Shown here in pieces: positions 13,954-22,364 of a stretch of 53,999 nucleotides of DNA. The translations under genes were made by a program, and so were the position numbers. The notes beneath the pieces are model-generated. The model made no database searches and was not told the origin of the DNA. It saw only the letters and a program-made list of their open reading frames with translations. Numbering within the stretch: the stretch's first letter is position 1; every line of letters begins with the position of its first letter. Source of the DNA: an uncultured Streptococcus sp. (GTDB lineage: Bacteria; Bacillota; Bacilli; Lactobacillales; Streptococcaceae); assembly GCF_943912555.1 (NCBI RefSeq), contig NZ_CALTUR010000001.1, positions 1-53,999 of the forward strand. Direction: 5' to 3'.

Positions 13954-14103
13954 TTATTTAACTTCTGTAAACACAACGTGTTTGCGAAGTTTTGGTGAGT
14001 ATTTCTTCAATTGAAGACGGTCTGGAGTGTTACGTTTGTTTTTAGAAGTAAGGTACAAGCGTTCACCAGATTCTTTGTGTTCAAGTGTAATATTTACGCG
14101 CAT
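13954..14103 (-). CDS. rpmG: 50S ribosomal protein L33
   Basis: 49 residues: [20 protein letters not shown]..., ending HVVFTEVK. Too short for an ordinary length cut-off, but unmistakable L33. It has no CxxC zinc pair, so it is the zinc-independent form, which is often expressed when zinc is scarce. The last six codons, stop included, are the att core of the IME (13954-13971), and the encoded end is unchanged by the insertion. It follows rpmF by 15 bp in one operon; ribosome site GGGAGAT lies upstream. Confidence 0.95.
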
Positions 14104-14118
14104 GGTATCTCCCTTCTA

Positions 14119-14301
14119 TTATTCAGCTGATGCAGCTTTAGCGATCTTACGTCCTTTGTAGTATCCTTTAAGTGATACACGGTGAGAACGTGAGTAATCT
14201 CCAGTAGTTTCGTCAAAGTTTACAGATGGAGCTGTTACTTTGTAGTGTGTACGACGTTTGTTTTTCTTCGCTTTTGAAGTGCGACGTGCAGGTACTGCCA
14301 T
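14119..14301 (-). CDS. rpmF: 50S ribosomal protein L32
   Basis: 60 residues, [20 protein letters not shown]..., a typical L32 without the four-Cys zinc site. It binds 23S rRNA near the peptidyl-transferase region. First gene of the rpmF-rpmG operon, with RBS AGGAGAAAT and a clear promoter upstream. Both L32 and L33 here lack Cys, matching a zinc-sparing ribosome. Confidence 0.97.
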
Positions 14302-14357
14302 TTTGATTTCTCCTTTAGGTATTTATATTCGATTCAATCTACTGATTTTCATCAACC

Positions 14358-14386
14358 ATACTAGGATAACACATTTTTTTTGTAAA
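14358..14386 (-). promoter_or_regulatory. rpmF-rpmG promoter
   Basis: On the minus strand: TTTACA (14381-14386), 17 bp, TAGTAT (14358-14363), about 57 bp before the rpmF start. Confidence 0.65.
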
Positions 14387-14496
14387 GTAAAGTTACTTGA
14401 CAAAAAAAGATGAAAAAATTAGAAGGTCATCAACCAAATTAATCGAAATTTTCTGAAAATTCAAGAATTTTCTTCTGTTCATTGCTTTTAAAATGT

Positions 14497-14504
14497 GCTA
14501 TAAT
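14497..14504 (+). promoter_or_regulatory. ilvD extended -10 box
   Basis: TGCTATAAT, with TATAAT at 14499-14504, is an extended -10 element; no clear -35. About 28 bp to the ilvD start. Confidence 0.5.
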
Positions 14505-14531
14505 AGTAAAAACTGAAATGGGAGGGAACAA

Positions 14532-16235
14532 ATGACTGAATTAGATACACGTCACCGCAGTAGCATTTATGATAGTATGGTAAAATCACCAAACCGTGCT
14601 ATGCTTCGTGCGACTGGTATGACAGATAAGGACTTTGAAACGCCGATTGTTGGGGTCATTTCGACTTGGGCGGAAAATACACCATGTAACATTCACTTGC
14701 ATGATTTTGGGAAATTAGCCAAAGAAGGTGTCAAATCTGCAGGTGCTTGGCCTGTGCAGTTTGGAACTATTACTGTAGCAGATGGGATTGCCATGGGAAC
14801 GCCTGGTATGCGTTTCTCTTTGACATCTCGTGATATCATCGCGGACTCAATCGAGGCGGCTATGGGTGGTCACAACGTGGATGCCTTCGTCGCTATCGGT
14901 GGATGTGATAAGAACATGCCTGGTTCTATGATTGCCATTGCCAATATGGATATCCCAGCTATTTTCGCCTATGGTGGTACTATTGCACCGGGAAATCTTG
15001 ATGGCAAAGACATCGACTTGGTTTCTGTTTTTGAGGGTATCGGAAAATGGAACCACGGTGATATGACGGCTGAGGACGTAAAACGTCTTGAATGTAATGC
15101 CTGCCCTGGCCCTGGTGGCTGTGGTGGTATGTATACTGCTAATACCATGGCGACAGCTATCGAAGTTCTCGGTATGAGTTTGCCAGGCTCATCCTCTCAC
15201 CCAGCTGAATCAGCTGACAAGAAAGAAGACATCGAAGCAGCAGGACGAGCTGTTGTTAAGATGCTGGAGCTTGGTCTCAAACCGTCAGATATCTTGACTC
15301 GTGAAGCCTTTGAAGATGCCATCACTGTGACGATGGCTCTAGGTGGTTCTACAAATGCCACTCTTCACTTGCTTGCCATTGCCCATGCCGCAAATGTTGA
15401 CTTGTCACTTGAGGACTTCAATACGATTCAAGAACGTGTGCCTCACTTGGCCGATTTGAAACCTTCTGGTCAGTATGTCTTCCAAGATCTCTACGAAGTC
15501 GGTGGTGTGCCTGCGGTTATGAAATATCTCTTGGCGAATGGCTTCCTTCACGGAGACCGTATCACATGTACTGGTAAGACTGTCGCTGAGAACTTGGCTG
15601 ACTTTGCAGACCTCACACCAGGTCAAAAAGTTATCATGCCACTTGAAAATCCAAAACGTGCGGATGGTCCGCTTATCATCTTGAACGGGAACCTTGCACC
15701 AGACGGTGCGGTTGCCAAGGTATCAGGTGTTAAAGTGCGTCGTCACGTTGGTCCAGCTAAGGTCTTTGACTCAGAAGAAGATGCTATTCAGGCCGTTCTG
15801 ACAGATGAAATCGTTGATGGCGATGTAGTCGTTGTTCGTTTTGTTGGACCTAAGGGTGGTCCTGGTATGCCTGAGATGCTGTCACTTTCATCAATGATCG
15901 TCGGTAAAGGTCAAGGAGACAAGGTTGCCCTCTTGACAGACGGACGTTTCTCTGGTGGTACTTATGGTCTGGTTGTTGGACATATCGCTCCTGAAGCTCA
16001 GGATGGTGGACCAATTGCTTACCTTCGTACAGGCGATATTGTTACGGTTGACCAAGATACCAAAGAAATTTCCATGGCCGTATCTGAAGAAGAACTTGAA
16101 AAACGCAAGGCAGAAACAACCTTGCCACCACTTTACAGTCGTGGTGTCCTCGGTAAATATGCCCATATCGTATCATCGGCTTCTCGTGGAGCCGTGACAG
16201 ACTTCTGGAATATGGACAAGTCAGGTAAAAAATAA
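14532..16235 (+). CDS. ilvD: Dihydroxy-acid dehydratase
   Basis: 567 residues, full length. It converts 2,3-dihydroxy acids to 2-keto acids in valine, leucine and isoleucine synthesis. Fe-S ligand motifs are present: GGCDKNMPG (about 121-129) and [19 protein letters not shown] (about 189-207). The C-terminal barrel ends normally with [16 protein letters not shown]. Single-gene transcript with own promoter and terminator; RBS GGGAGGG. The Fe-S cluster makes it oxygen/H2O2 sensitive, which is relevant in a peroxide-producing streptococcus and beside a SufT-like gene. Confidence 0.97.
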   Translation: MTELDTRHRSSIYDSMVKSPNRAMLRATGMTDKDFETPIVGVISTWAENTPCNIHLHDFGKLAKEGVKSAGAWPVQFGTITVADGIAMGTPGMRFSLTSRDIIADSIEAAMGGHNVDAFVAIGGCDKNMPGSMIAIANMDIPAIFAYGGTIAPGNLDGKDIDLVSVFEGIGKWNHGDMTAEDVKRLECNACPGPGGCGGMYTANTMATAIEVLGMSLPGSSSHPAESADKKEDIEAAGRAVVKMLELGLKPSDILTREAFEDAITVTMALGGSTNATLHLLAIAHAANVDLSLEDFNTIQERVPHLADLKPSGQYVFQDLYEVGGVPAVMKYLLANGFLHGDRITCTGKTVAENLADFADLTPGQKVIMPLENPKRADGPLIILNGNLAPDGAVAKVSGVKVRRHVGPAKVFDSEEDAIQAVLTDEIVDGDVVVVRFVGPKGGPGMPEMLSLSSMIVGKGQGDKVALLTDGRFSGGTYGLVVGHIAPEAQDGGPIAYLRTGDIVTVDQDTKEISMAVSEEELEKRKAETTLPPLYSRGVLGKYAHIVSSASRGAVTDFWNMDKSGKK

Positions 16236-16242
16236 ACTTAAA

Positions 16243-16270
16243 AAGCAAGCCAATTTCGGCTTGCTTCTTT
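16243..16270 (+). terminator. ilvD terminator
   Basis: AAGCAAGCC (16243-16251) and GGCTTGCTT (16258-16266), perfect 9-bp stem, T-rich tail. Confidence 0.85.
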
Positions 16271-16295
16271 TTATCTTCAAAAGTGATTTACCTGC

Positions 16296-16412
16296 TTATA
16301 CTCAATAAAAATCAAAGAGCAAACTAGAAAGCTAGGCGCAGGTTGCTCAAAGCACAGCTTTTAGGTTGGAGATAAAGCTGACATGGTTTGAAGAGATTTT
16401 TGAAGAGTATTA
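16296..16412. repeat. BOX-type repeat (degenerate, no intact boxB)
   Basis: Starts TTATACTCAATAAAAATC and ends GAAGAGTATTA, the two conserved termini of pneumococcal BOX elements. It contains GAGCAAACTAG and GACATGGTTTGAAGAG but no full 45-bp boxB unit. The final TTA supplies the stop codon of the minus-strand gene that follows. Confidence 0.7.
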
Positions 16413-16751
16413 ACGAGGTGGTAGTCCAAGGGCGATACGGCCGTAGCGACTAATTCGTGTGATTTTCCAGGCAGGTGACCAGGTGACTTCAACTTTGACA
16501 TCTTCAATACCCTCGATTTGTTTGAGACCTGCAACGATTTCGATAGGCAGGCTTTCGGCACAATCGCAGGCAGTGTCGGTGAAGGTCATGACAATCTTGC
16601 AGAGACCTGTTTCATCCAGATTGATTTCATAAATCAGCCCTAGATTGTAAACATCCAATTCTACATCTGTATCAAAAACCTTCTCTAGTTTTTCGATAAT
16701 TTGCTCTTGCAAGGCCAAAGCGCGGTCATTGATTTTGATATCGTCTCTCAT
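16410..16751 (-). CDS. MIP18/DUF59 (SufT-like) iron-sulfur assembly protein
   Basis: 113 residues. DUF59 core: helix (QEQIIEKLEKVFDTD), then ELDVYNLGLIYEINLDE, then IVMTFTDTACDCAESLP and VEVTWSPAWKITRIS. Members help mature Fe-S proteins; the gene stands next to ilvD, a 4Fe-4S or 2Fe-2S enzyme, in opposite orientation. The CxC in TACDCAES is a likely cluster or metal contact. The stop codon is formed by the end of the BOX repeat, so the natural C-terminus may have been replaced. RBS GGAGGGA upstream of the ATG. Confidence 0.8.
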   Translation of the reverse strand: MRDDIKINDRALALQEQIIEKLEKVFDTDVELDVYNLGLIYEINLDETGLCKIVMTFTDTACDCAESLPIEIVAGLKQIEGIEDVKVEVTWSPAWKITRISRYGRIALGLPPR

Positions 16752-16875
16752 AACAGTCCCTCCACGTGATAAATATCCTCTATTTTCTCATAATTCTGAC
16801 AATTTGGCAAGTTTTTGATGAATTTTCTGAAAAAATATGATAATATAAAGAAAATGCTAAATCAAGGGGAAGTCT

Positions 16876-17727
16876 ATGGAGCAGATTGGAAAAGTCTTTA
16901 GACAATTACGAGAGTCAAGAAATATCTCGTTGAGACAAGCAACTGGGGAACAATTTTCGCCGTCCATGTTGTCCCGCTTTGAAACTGGTCAGAGTGAGCT
17001 TTCGGTAGAAAAGTTTCTATTTGCCCTAGAAAATATATCTACCAGTGTGGAGGAAATCCTCTTTCTAGCGAGAGGTTTTCAGTATGATACAGATTCTGAG
17101 TTGAGAAAAGAAATCACAGATGTCTTGGATATAAAGAATATAGCACCTCTTGAAGACTTGTATCGCAAGGAGTATCAAAAGCATGCCCATTCTCAAAATA
17201 AACAGAAACATATTTTAAATGCCATTATTATCAAGTCTTATATGAAGAGTATGGATGAGACGGTAGAGTTAACGGCAGAGGAAGGGAAAGTCCTTCATGA
17301 CTATTTGTTTTCTACCGAGATTTGGGGAATCTATGAACTCAATTTGTTCTCAGTCAGTTCTCCATTCTTATCTGTTGCTCTTTTTACTAGATATGTACGA
17401 GAAATGGTCCGCAAATCTGATTTTCTAATGGAAATGTCTGGAAACAGAAACCTTTTTCACACTATGCTATTGAATGGGTTTTTAGCCAGCATTGAGTGTG
17501 AAGAATTCACCAATGCCTCTTATTTTAAACGTGTCATCAAAGAGCATTTCTACAAGGAAAATGAGACCTATTTCCGAATTGTCTATTTGTGGGCTGAAGG
17601 TCTCCTTGATAGCAAGCAAGGCAGAGTCAAGGAAGGTCAGAAAAAGATGGAAGATGCTGTCCGTATTTTTGAGATGCTTGGCTGTCACAAATCTGCCGAA
17701 TACTACAGAAAAACGACCGATTGTTGA
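16876..17727 (+). CDS. Rgg/GadR/MutR-family transcriptional regulator
   Basis: 283 residues. The N-terminal XRE-type helix-turn-helix (about 1-65: VFRQLRESRNISLRQATGEQ, FSPSMLSRFETGQSELSVEK) is followed by a long all-helical domain typical of Rgg regulators, which bind short peptides or act independently. It is co-oriented with an MFS transporter gene 197 bp downstream, which it may control. I looked for a divergent SHP-type pheromone gene: none is seen between 16752 and 16875. RBS AAGGGGAAG. Confidence 0.85.
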   Translation: MEQIGKVFRQLRESRNISLRQATGEQFSPSMLSRFETGQSELSVEKFLFALENISTSVEEILFLARGFQYDTDSELRKEITDVLDIKNIAPLEDLYRKEYQKHAHSQNKQKHILNAIIIKSYMKSMDETVELTAEEGKVLHDYLFSTEIWGIYELNLFSVSSPFLSVALFTRYVREMVRKSDFLMEMSGNRNLFHTMLLNGFLASIECEEFTNASYFKRVIKEHFYKENETYFRIVYLWAEGLLDSKQGRVKEGQKKMEDAVRIFEMLGCHKSAEYYRKTTDC

Positions 17728-17872
17728 ATATCTGCAAACTAAGAAAATAATTTAAAATCTGAAGCGATAGAACTTTTTACCTCTCTCATGTCATCAAAGA
17801 GATTTTATCGTTGTTTTGCTTATTTTGTGTGTTGCATATATTCAAAAGTTTTCCCTTTCAATTTCTAAGTGC

Positions 17873-17878
17873 TATACT
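17873..17878 (+). promoter_or_regulatory. MFS gene extended -10 box
   Basis: TGCTATACT with TATACT at 17873-17878, no good -35 box at 17 bp, suggesting activation, possibly by the Rgg protein encoded upstream. Confidence 0.45.
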
Positions 17879-17924
17879 ATAGTCATACTTCATATAGGGA
17901 TTATAACAAGAAGGGAGATTACCT

Positions 17925-19172
17925 ATGAACCTATTGTTTAGAAATCAAGCTTATCGTCTTTTGACTTTGTCACGCTTCTTCAATGCTTTTGGTGCTTCGA
18001 TTTTCAATCTGGTCTTTATCGTCTATGCATCGACCCTGCCACAAGCATCTTTTGCGGTTGCTATGGCCAATATTGTCATGATTCTTCCGACTCTCTTTAC
18101 AGTTTTTGTAGGGATTCGGGCAGATTACACGAGGGACAAGGTCAAATGGATGGTCTATAGCGGTTTGTTTCAGGCGGTTTTATTTTTTCTGGCAGCCCTA
18201 GTTGTTCAGCAAGCTAGTCTTTTTGCCTTTTCTAGCCTGTGTTTGATCAATGTCATTAGTGATGTGATTAGTGATTTTGCTGGTGGTTTGCGCATGCCTC
18301 TCGTTAAGGAAAAAGTAGCTGAAGAGGATCTGATGGAAGCTTATTCTTTTAACCAGTTCATCACCTATATTTCAGCCATTGGTGGTCAAGCTTTTGGAGT
18401 CTGGCTCTTAGGGCTATCGGTCAATAATTTTTCTCTCGTTGCGGGAATCAATGCCTGTTTCTTCCTAGTATCAGCCGTCATTCTCTTTTTAGGAAAAAGC
18501 AAATTGAGCCTGTCAATGTCATCTGCTGATGGTGAAATTCTAAAAAATGAGAAGCTTCCGATCAAAGAGCAGTTCCTAACGATTTATCGAAATTTACGTC
18601 TCGTTTTTCTTAAAGGTGGACAGAAAAACTTTGGTTTTATGCTCTGTGCTGTCTTGCTTATCAATGCCTTGGGTGGCGCTTTAGGAAGCATCTATAACAT
18701 CTTCTTTTTGAGCCATTCTCTTTTGGACTTTTCTTACACAGAGGCATTATTTATCAGTCAAGTCTGTGCTTTGTTAGCAATCATCATCAGTAGCCTTACG
18801 GGCAATGATTATTTTGGGAAGCAGTCCTTGCCTAGATTGATGATGTGGGTGACCGTAGGACTCAGTCTAGTTGGTCTAGCTAATTTATTCAATCAAGTCG
18901 TACTTGGTTTACTATTTCTCTGTTCAACTCTGTATGTGTCTGGTAAAGTTCAACCAAAGATTAGTGCCATGCTCCTGAAAAATCTAGCTCCAGAGGTTCT
19001 AGCTCGTACCAGTAATTTTTTAGGTCTATTGTTTACCTTATCCATACCTGTGGGAACAGCCTGTTTTTCACTTGTAGCTGTATGGAATATACAGTTGACT
19101 TGGATGCTATTTGTTGGTTTTTCCTTCCTGGCTATTCTTTTGACAGTTATTAATCTCAAAAATGATATCTAA
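17925..19172 (+). CDS. MFS transporter
   Basis: 415 residues with about 12 hydrophobic segments. The N-terminal half has the loop GIRADYTRDKVKWM, equivalent to MFS motif A, and FNAFGASIFNLVFIVYAS in helix 1. It resembles the macrolide-efflux-like (MefA-related) drug/metabolite exporters, but is too divergent to name a substrate. Its stop codon abuts a BOX element that begins at 19171. Regulation by the upstream Rgg gene is plausible. Confidence 0.82.
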   Translation: MNLLFRNQAYRLLTLSRFFNAFGASIFNLVFIVYASTLPQASFAVAMANIVMILPTLFTVFVGIRADYTRDKVKWMVYSGLFQAVLFFLAALVVQQASLFAFSSLCLINVISDVISDFAGGLRMPLVKEKVAEEDLMEAYSFNQFITYISAIGGQAFGVWLLGLSVNNFSLVAGINACFFLVSAVILFLGKSKLSLSMSSADGEILKNEKLPIKEQFLTIYRNLRLVFLKGGQKNFGFMLCAVLLINALGGALGSIYNIFFLSHSLLDFSYTEALFISQVCALLAIIISSLTGNDYFGKQSLPRLMMWVTVGLSLVGLANLFNQVVLGLLFLCSTLYVSGKVQPKISAMLLKNLAPEVLARTSNFLGLLFTLSIPVGTACFSLVAVWNIQLTWMLFVGFSFLAILLTVINLKNDI

Positions 19173-19375
19173 TACTCTTCGAAAATCTCTTCAAACCACG
19201 TCAGCGTTGCCTTGCCGTAGATATGTTACTGACTTCGTCAGTTCTATCTACAACCTCAAAGCAGTGCTTTGAGCTGACTTCGTCAGTTCTATCCACAACC
19301 TCAAAACACTGTTTTGAGCAACCTGCGGCTAGTTTCCTAGTTTCCTAGTTTGCTCTTTGATTTTCATTGAGTATA
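19171..19375. repeat. BOX element with two boxB units (A-B-B-C)
   Basis: Conserved ends (AATACTCTTCGAAAATCTC and TTTTCATTGAGTATA). The boxA part contains the site targeted by BOX-PCR on the minus strand. Two boxB units of exactly 45 bp, both starting CTGACTTCGTCAGTTCTATC, lie at 19229-19273 and 19274-19318; boxC is 19319-19375. It starts at the MFS stop codon and ends about 78 bp before hisS. Confidence 0.92.
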
Positions 19376-19453
19376 AATCCTAATTTTATTCATACTGTTT
19401 TAATCCCTCTATTTATGGTAAAATAAGACTATTAAGTTTAAAGAGGATTCCCT

Positions 19454-20734
19454 ATGAAATTACAAAAACCAAAAGGAACGCAGGATATTTTACCTGCTGA
19501 ATCTGCCAAGTGGCAGTACGTTGAGGGCTTTGCCCGTGAAATTTTCAAGCGCTATAACTATGCAGAAGTGCGCACGCCTATTTTTGAGCACTACGAGGTT
19601 ATCAGCCGTTCTGTCGGAGATACAACGGATATTGTAACCAAGGAAATGTATGACTTCTATGACAAGGGTGACCGCCATATTACCCTCCGTCCAGAAGGAA
19701 CAGCGCCAGTTGTCCGTTCTTATGTGGAAAATAAACTCTTCGCTCCAGAAGTGCAAAAGCCAAGCAAGTTCTATTACATGGGACCTATGTTCCGCTATGA
19801 GCGTCCACAGGCAGGGCGTTTGCGCCAGTTCCACCAGATTGGTGTTGAGTGTTTTGGTTCTAGCAATCCAGCTACCGATGTGGAAACGATCGCTATGGCA
19901 GCTCATTTCTTGAAAGAAATTGGTATCCAAGGTGTCAAATTGCACCTCAACACTCTTGGAAATCCTGAGAGCCGTGCGGCTTATCGTCAGGCCTTGATTG
20001 ACTATTTGACACCGCTTAAGGAGACCTTGTCTAAGGATAGCCAGCGTCGCTTGGAGGAAAATCCTCTCCGTGTCTTGGACTCTAAGGAAAAAGAAGACAA
20101 GGTGGCAGTGGAGAATGCACCGTCTATCTTGGATTTCCTTGATGAAGAAAGTCAAGCTCATTTTGATGCTGTGCGTCAGATGTTGGAAAATCTTGGTGTA
20201 GACTACATCATCGATACCAATATGGTGCGTGGTCTGGACTACTACAACCACACCATTTTCGAGTTTATCACTGAGATTGAGGGCAATGACCTGACAGTCT
20301 GTGCGGGTGGTCGTTACGATGGTTTGGTTGCTTACTTTGGTGGCCCTGAAACCGCTGGATTTGGTTTTGGACTTGGTGTAGAGCGCCTGCTTCTCATCCT
20401 TGAAAAACAAGGTGTGGCCCTCCCTATCGAAAACGCCCTAGATGTTTATATCGCAGTCTTGGGCGAAGGAGCAAATGTCAAGGCCTTGGAGTTGGTACAG
20501 GCTCTTCGTCAACAAGGTTTCAAAGCAGAGCGTGATTACCTCAACCGTAAACTCAAAGCTCAGTTCAAGTCAGCCGATGTCTTTGCGGCTAAGACCCTCA
20601 TCACTCTAGGCGAGAGCGAAGTCGAAAGCGGACAAGTGACAGTCAAGAACAACCAAACCCGAGAAGAAGTGCAAGTGTCACTTGAGGCAATCAGCCAAAA
20701 CTTTTCAGAAATCTTTGAAAAACTAGGCTTTTAA
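19454..20734 (+). CDS. hisS: Histidyl-tRNA synthetase
   Basis: 426 residues, class II synthetase. Visible: the start [16 protein letters not shown], motif 2 ([20 protein letters not shown]), the histidine-specific [13 protein letters not shown], motif 3 [11 protein letters not shown] and the C-terminal anticodon domain (about 330-420). A -10 box TAAAAT with TGG extension lies upstream; no T-box leader is present. The BOX element lies in its upstream region and could affect transcription. RBS AGAGGA. Confidence 0.97.
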   Translation: MKLQKPKGTQDILPAESAKWQYVEGFAREIFKRYNYAEVRTPIFEHYEVISRSVGDTTDIVTKEMYDFYDKGDRHITLRPEGTAPVVRSYVENKLFAPEVQKPSKFYYMGPMFRYERPQAGRLRQFHQIGVECFGSSNPATDVETIAMAAHFLKEIGIQGVKLHLNTLGNPESRAAYRQALIDYLTPLKETLSKDSQRRLEENPLRVLDSKEKEDKVAVENAPSILDFLDEESQAHFDAVRQMLENLGVDYIIDTNMVRGLDYYNHTIFEFITEIEGNDLTVCAGGRYDGLVAYFGGPETAGFGFGLGVERLLLILEKQGVALPIENALDVYIAVLGEGANVKALELVQALRQQGFKAERDYLNRKLKAQFKSADVFAAKTLITLGESEVESGQVTVKNNQTREEVQVSLEAISQNFSEIFEKLGF

Positions 20735-20747
20735 TAGTAGATAAACT

Positions 20748-20776
20748 GGTCAGGACCTTACTCCTGACCATTTTCT
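20748..20776 (+). terminator. hisS terminator
   Basis: GGTCAGGA (20748-20755) and TCCTGACC (20762-20769), then ATTTTCTTTT. Confidence 0.85.
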
Positions 20777-20802
20777 TTTGCAAAATGACAAAAATCATAA
20801 AC

Positions 20803-20847
20803 TTTTTGACAAATATGCTTGTCAAAAAGAAAAAGATGTGTTACAAT
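20803..20847 (+). promoter_or_regulatory. Promoter with overlapping palindrome for the XRE/ABC operon
   Basis: TTTTTGACAA (20803-20812) and TTGTCAAAAA (20819-20828) form a perfect 10-bp inverted repeat. Its right arm contains the -35 box TTGTCA (20819-20824), with TACAAT at 20842-20847, spacer 17. A dimeric repressor there would block RNA polymerase; the XRE protein of the operon is the natural candidate. Confidence 0.6.
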
Positions 20848-20883
20848 AAATTCAAGTTAAGAAATAGAAAGCAGAAAGGAGCT

Positions 20884-21198
20884 ATGATGTGGGTAGTATT
20901 TATACTATTTATGATTTTCTTTTATTCTAATAATTCTAAAAAAATCAAGAAACTAGAGAATAAAATCAAAAAGCTTGAGCGAAAAGAGAAAGGAAATATA
21001 GAAATGTCGAGATTATTGCAAGAAATGATTGGAAAGAAACCAATTATAACGGGAGTGTATATTGGGCCAGATAACTGGGAAGTTGTGGATGTTGACGAGG
21101 AATGGGTCAAGCTACGTCGTGTTAATAAAAAAGGAAAAGAAAAATTCAAGTTGCAACGTATTGAGGATATCCAAACCGTTGAATTTGATGGAGAGTAG
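20884..21198 (+). CDS. Small membrane-anchored coiled-coil protein
   Basis: 104 residues from ATG 20884 (AAAGGAG just upstream; the next codon is also ATG). One N-terminal transmembrane helix (WVVFILFMIFFYSN), a Lys/Glu coiled coil (KKIKKLENKIKKLERKE), then a small beta domain (ITGVYIGPDNWEVVDVDEEW, KLRRVNKKGKEKFKLQRIED). First gene of an eight-gene operon with an XRE regulator and ABC transporter. The function is unknown; it may sense a ligand at the membrane. Confidence 0.7.
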   Translation: MMWVVFILFMIFFYSNNSKKIKKLENKIKKLERKEKGNIEMSRLLQEMIGKKPIITGVYIGPDNWEVVDVDEEWVKLRRVNKKGKEKFKLQRIEDIQTVEFDGE

Positions 21199-21207
21199 GT
21201 GTGTAAC

Positions 21208-21414
21208 ATGCAACTAAAAAATCGTCTAAAAGAGCTTCGGGCTCGCGATAGTCTCAATCAAACCGACCTAGCCAAGCTGGCAGGGGTTTCCAGACAGACC
21301 GTTAGCCTACTAGAACGGGACGAATACACCCCGTCCGTTGTGATTGCCCTGAAAATATCTCAGATTTTCAACGAAACAGTCGAATCGGTATTTCGCTTAG
21401 AGGAGGATGAGTGA
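21208..21414 (+). CDS. XRE-family transcriptional regulator (short)
   Basis: 68 residues, essentially a single helix-turn-helix: QLKNRLKELRARDSLNQTDL then AGVSRQTVSLLERDEYTPSV. ATG 21208 preceded by GGAG/AGGTG; a GTG 9 bp upstream is less likely. Such YgzD/Orf-like regulators usually repress their own membrane-protein operons. Its stop overlaps the next start (TGATG), so it is part of the operon. The perfect palindrome at the operon promoter is its likely site. Confidence 0.85.
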   Translation: MQLKNRLKELRARDSLNQTDLAKLAGVSRQTVSLLERDEYTPSVVIALKISQIFNETVESVFRLEEDE

Positions 21415-21611
21415 TGAAAAAGTATAAAGTAATCTATTATGTAGTTGCCATAGCTCTATTAGTCAGCGTATTTCTACTGATTGGGATAGACTTAGGCTGG
21501 TTTAATCCCTATCAAAGCGACCAATTTATTTGGGCCTACTTTGCTCTTATCCCAGTCGTTGACTGGATTGAAAAGAAAGCAAACAATTTAGCAAGTGAAA
21601 AAGGAGAATGA
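21414..21611 (+). CDS. Small two-helix membrane protein
   Basis: 65 residues, MKKYKVIYYVVAIALLVSVF..., with helices at about 6-25 and 37-52. Start ATG 21414 overlaps the XRE stop by one base. Small proteins of this type regularly follow XRE genes in such operons. Function unknown. Confidence 0.6.
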   Translation: MKKYKVIYYVVAIALLVSVFLLIGIDLGWFNPYQSDQFIWAYFALIPVVDWIEKKANNLASEKGE

Positions 21612-21613
21612 AT

Positions 21614-22354
21614 ATGAAAAAGAAAAAGAAAGGTGGATTGTTATTTTTGATGTCTATTGTCTTGGGAGGTTTCTTGGGCATGTTTGTAGGGATGTTTAAG
21701 GCAGATGCCGAATCCAATGGAATTATGTTAGATGTAAAACCCTTGATACCATGGCTATCAGCTATCAGTTTACTACTAGCCGTCATTATTCTTTTTTTGA
21801 CTTTCAATTTCCTAAAGAAAAGCAGAAAATTTCATTCCTTGTATCAAGAGGAAATGGATGATGATCTGAATGAAACCTATTATGTGCAGATGTATCGGAA
21901 TCTCGAGTTTGGAACCATTGCTTTTAATATTGCAAGCGTAGCAATTTCATTGTCTATTTTTCTCTCATTAAATGAAGTGGTTATATTGCATACAGACCAC
22001 CAAACATTTTCCCTCTCTTTCTTAGTCTTTGTGCTATCCTTAATCGCTCAAAAATCTCTTTTTAAAACAATTGCGATTGTGCGTCAGTTTGATTTGGCTC
22101 TTTTCTCTACACCAAAGGATGTCTTGGACTATATAAATTCCTATGATGAAGGGGAGCGCCAGGCTAATTTGGAACAGAGTTTTCGAATTTTATTCCAATT
22201 AAACCAATATGTCTTACCAGCCTTATATGTTTTTCTTATTATCATTTCTTTCTTGACAGGAGAGATTCAGTTACTAGCCTTCTTGCTTGTCGGAGCTATC
22301 CATATTTATATCAATGTGATGCAGTTACCTATGGTAAAACGCTATTTCAAATAA
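21614..22354 (+). CDS. DUF3169-like membrane protein
   Basis: 246 residues from ATG 21614 (AAAGGAG 21600-21606; an ATG at 21608 is too close to it). Starts MKKKKKGGLLFLMSIVLGGF; six hydrophobic helices and a cytoplasmic stretch around residues 75-100 and 165-190. The architecture fits DUF3169, a family restricted to Firmicutes and often next to XRE regulators and ABC transporters. It probably cooperates with the ABC pair downstream; role unknown. Confidence 0.7.
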   Translation: MKKKKKGGLLFLMSIVLGGFLGMFVGMFKADAESNGIMLDVKPLIPWLSAISLLLAVIILFLTFNFLKKSRKFHSLYQEEMDDDLNETYYVQMYRNLEFGTIAFNIASVAISLSIFLSLNEVVILHTDHQTFSLSFLVFVLSLIAQKSLFKTIAIVRQFDLALFSTPKDVLDYINSYDEGERQANLEQSFRILFQLNQYVLPALYVFLIIISFLTGEIQLLAFLLVGAIHIYINVMQLPMVKRYFK

Positions 22355-22364
22355 AGGAGTTTCT

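Larger units (their letters stand above)
6899..13971. mobile_element. Integrative and mobilizable element (IME) in rpmG
   Basis: About 7.06 kb bounded by TTATTT-ACTTCTGT-AA repeats at 6899-6916 and 13954-13971 (16 of 18 equal); the right copy is the end of rpmG. Inside are a regulator, small membrane proteins, an FtsK/TcpA-like coupling protein, an oriT-like hairpin, a Rep_trans/MobT relaxase, an excisionase and a tyrosine integrase, in Tn916/ICEBs1-like order. No VirB4/VirB6-like or lysozyme genes of a mating pore are present, so it should depend on a helper conjugative element. GC and codon use are lower and less biased than in flanking genes. Confidence 0.85.

Noticed and set aside
17788..17868. 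26-codon hydrophobic/cationic frame (MSSKRFYRCFAYFVCCIY...) between the Rgg gene and the MFS gene, possible signal peptide
   Set aside because: No ribosome site precedes the ATG, no promoter is placed for it, and the sequence lacks the usual SHP features; likely chance.
19490..20410. 306-codon open frame on the minus strand opposite hisS
   Set aside because: Antisense to a highly conserved synthetase; the composition is a shadow of the hisS codon pattern and it has no ribosome site.
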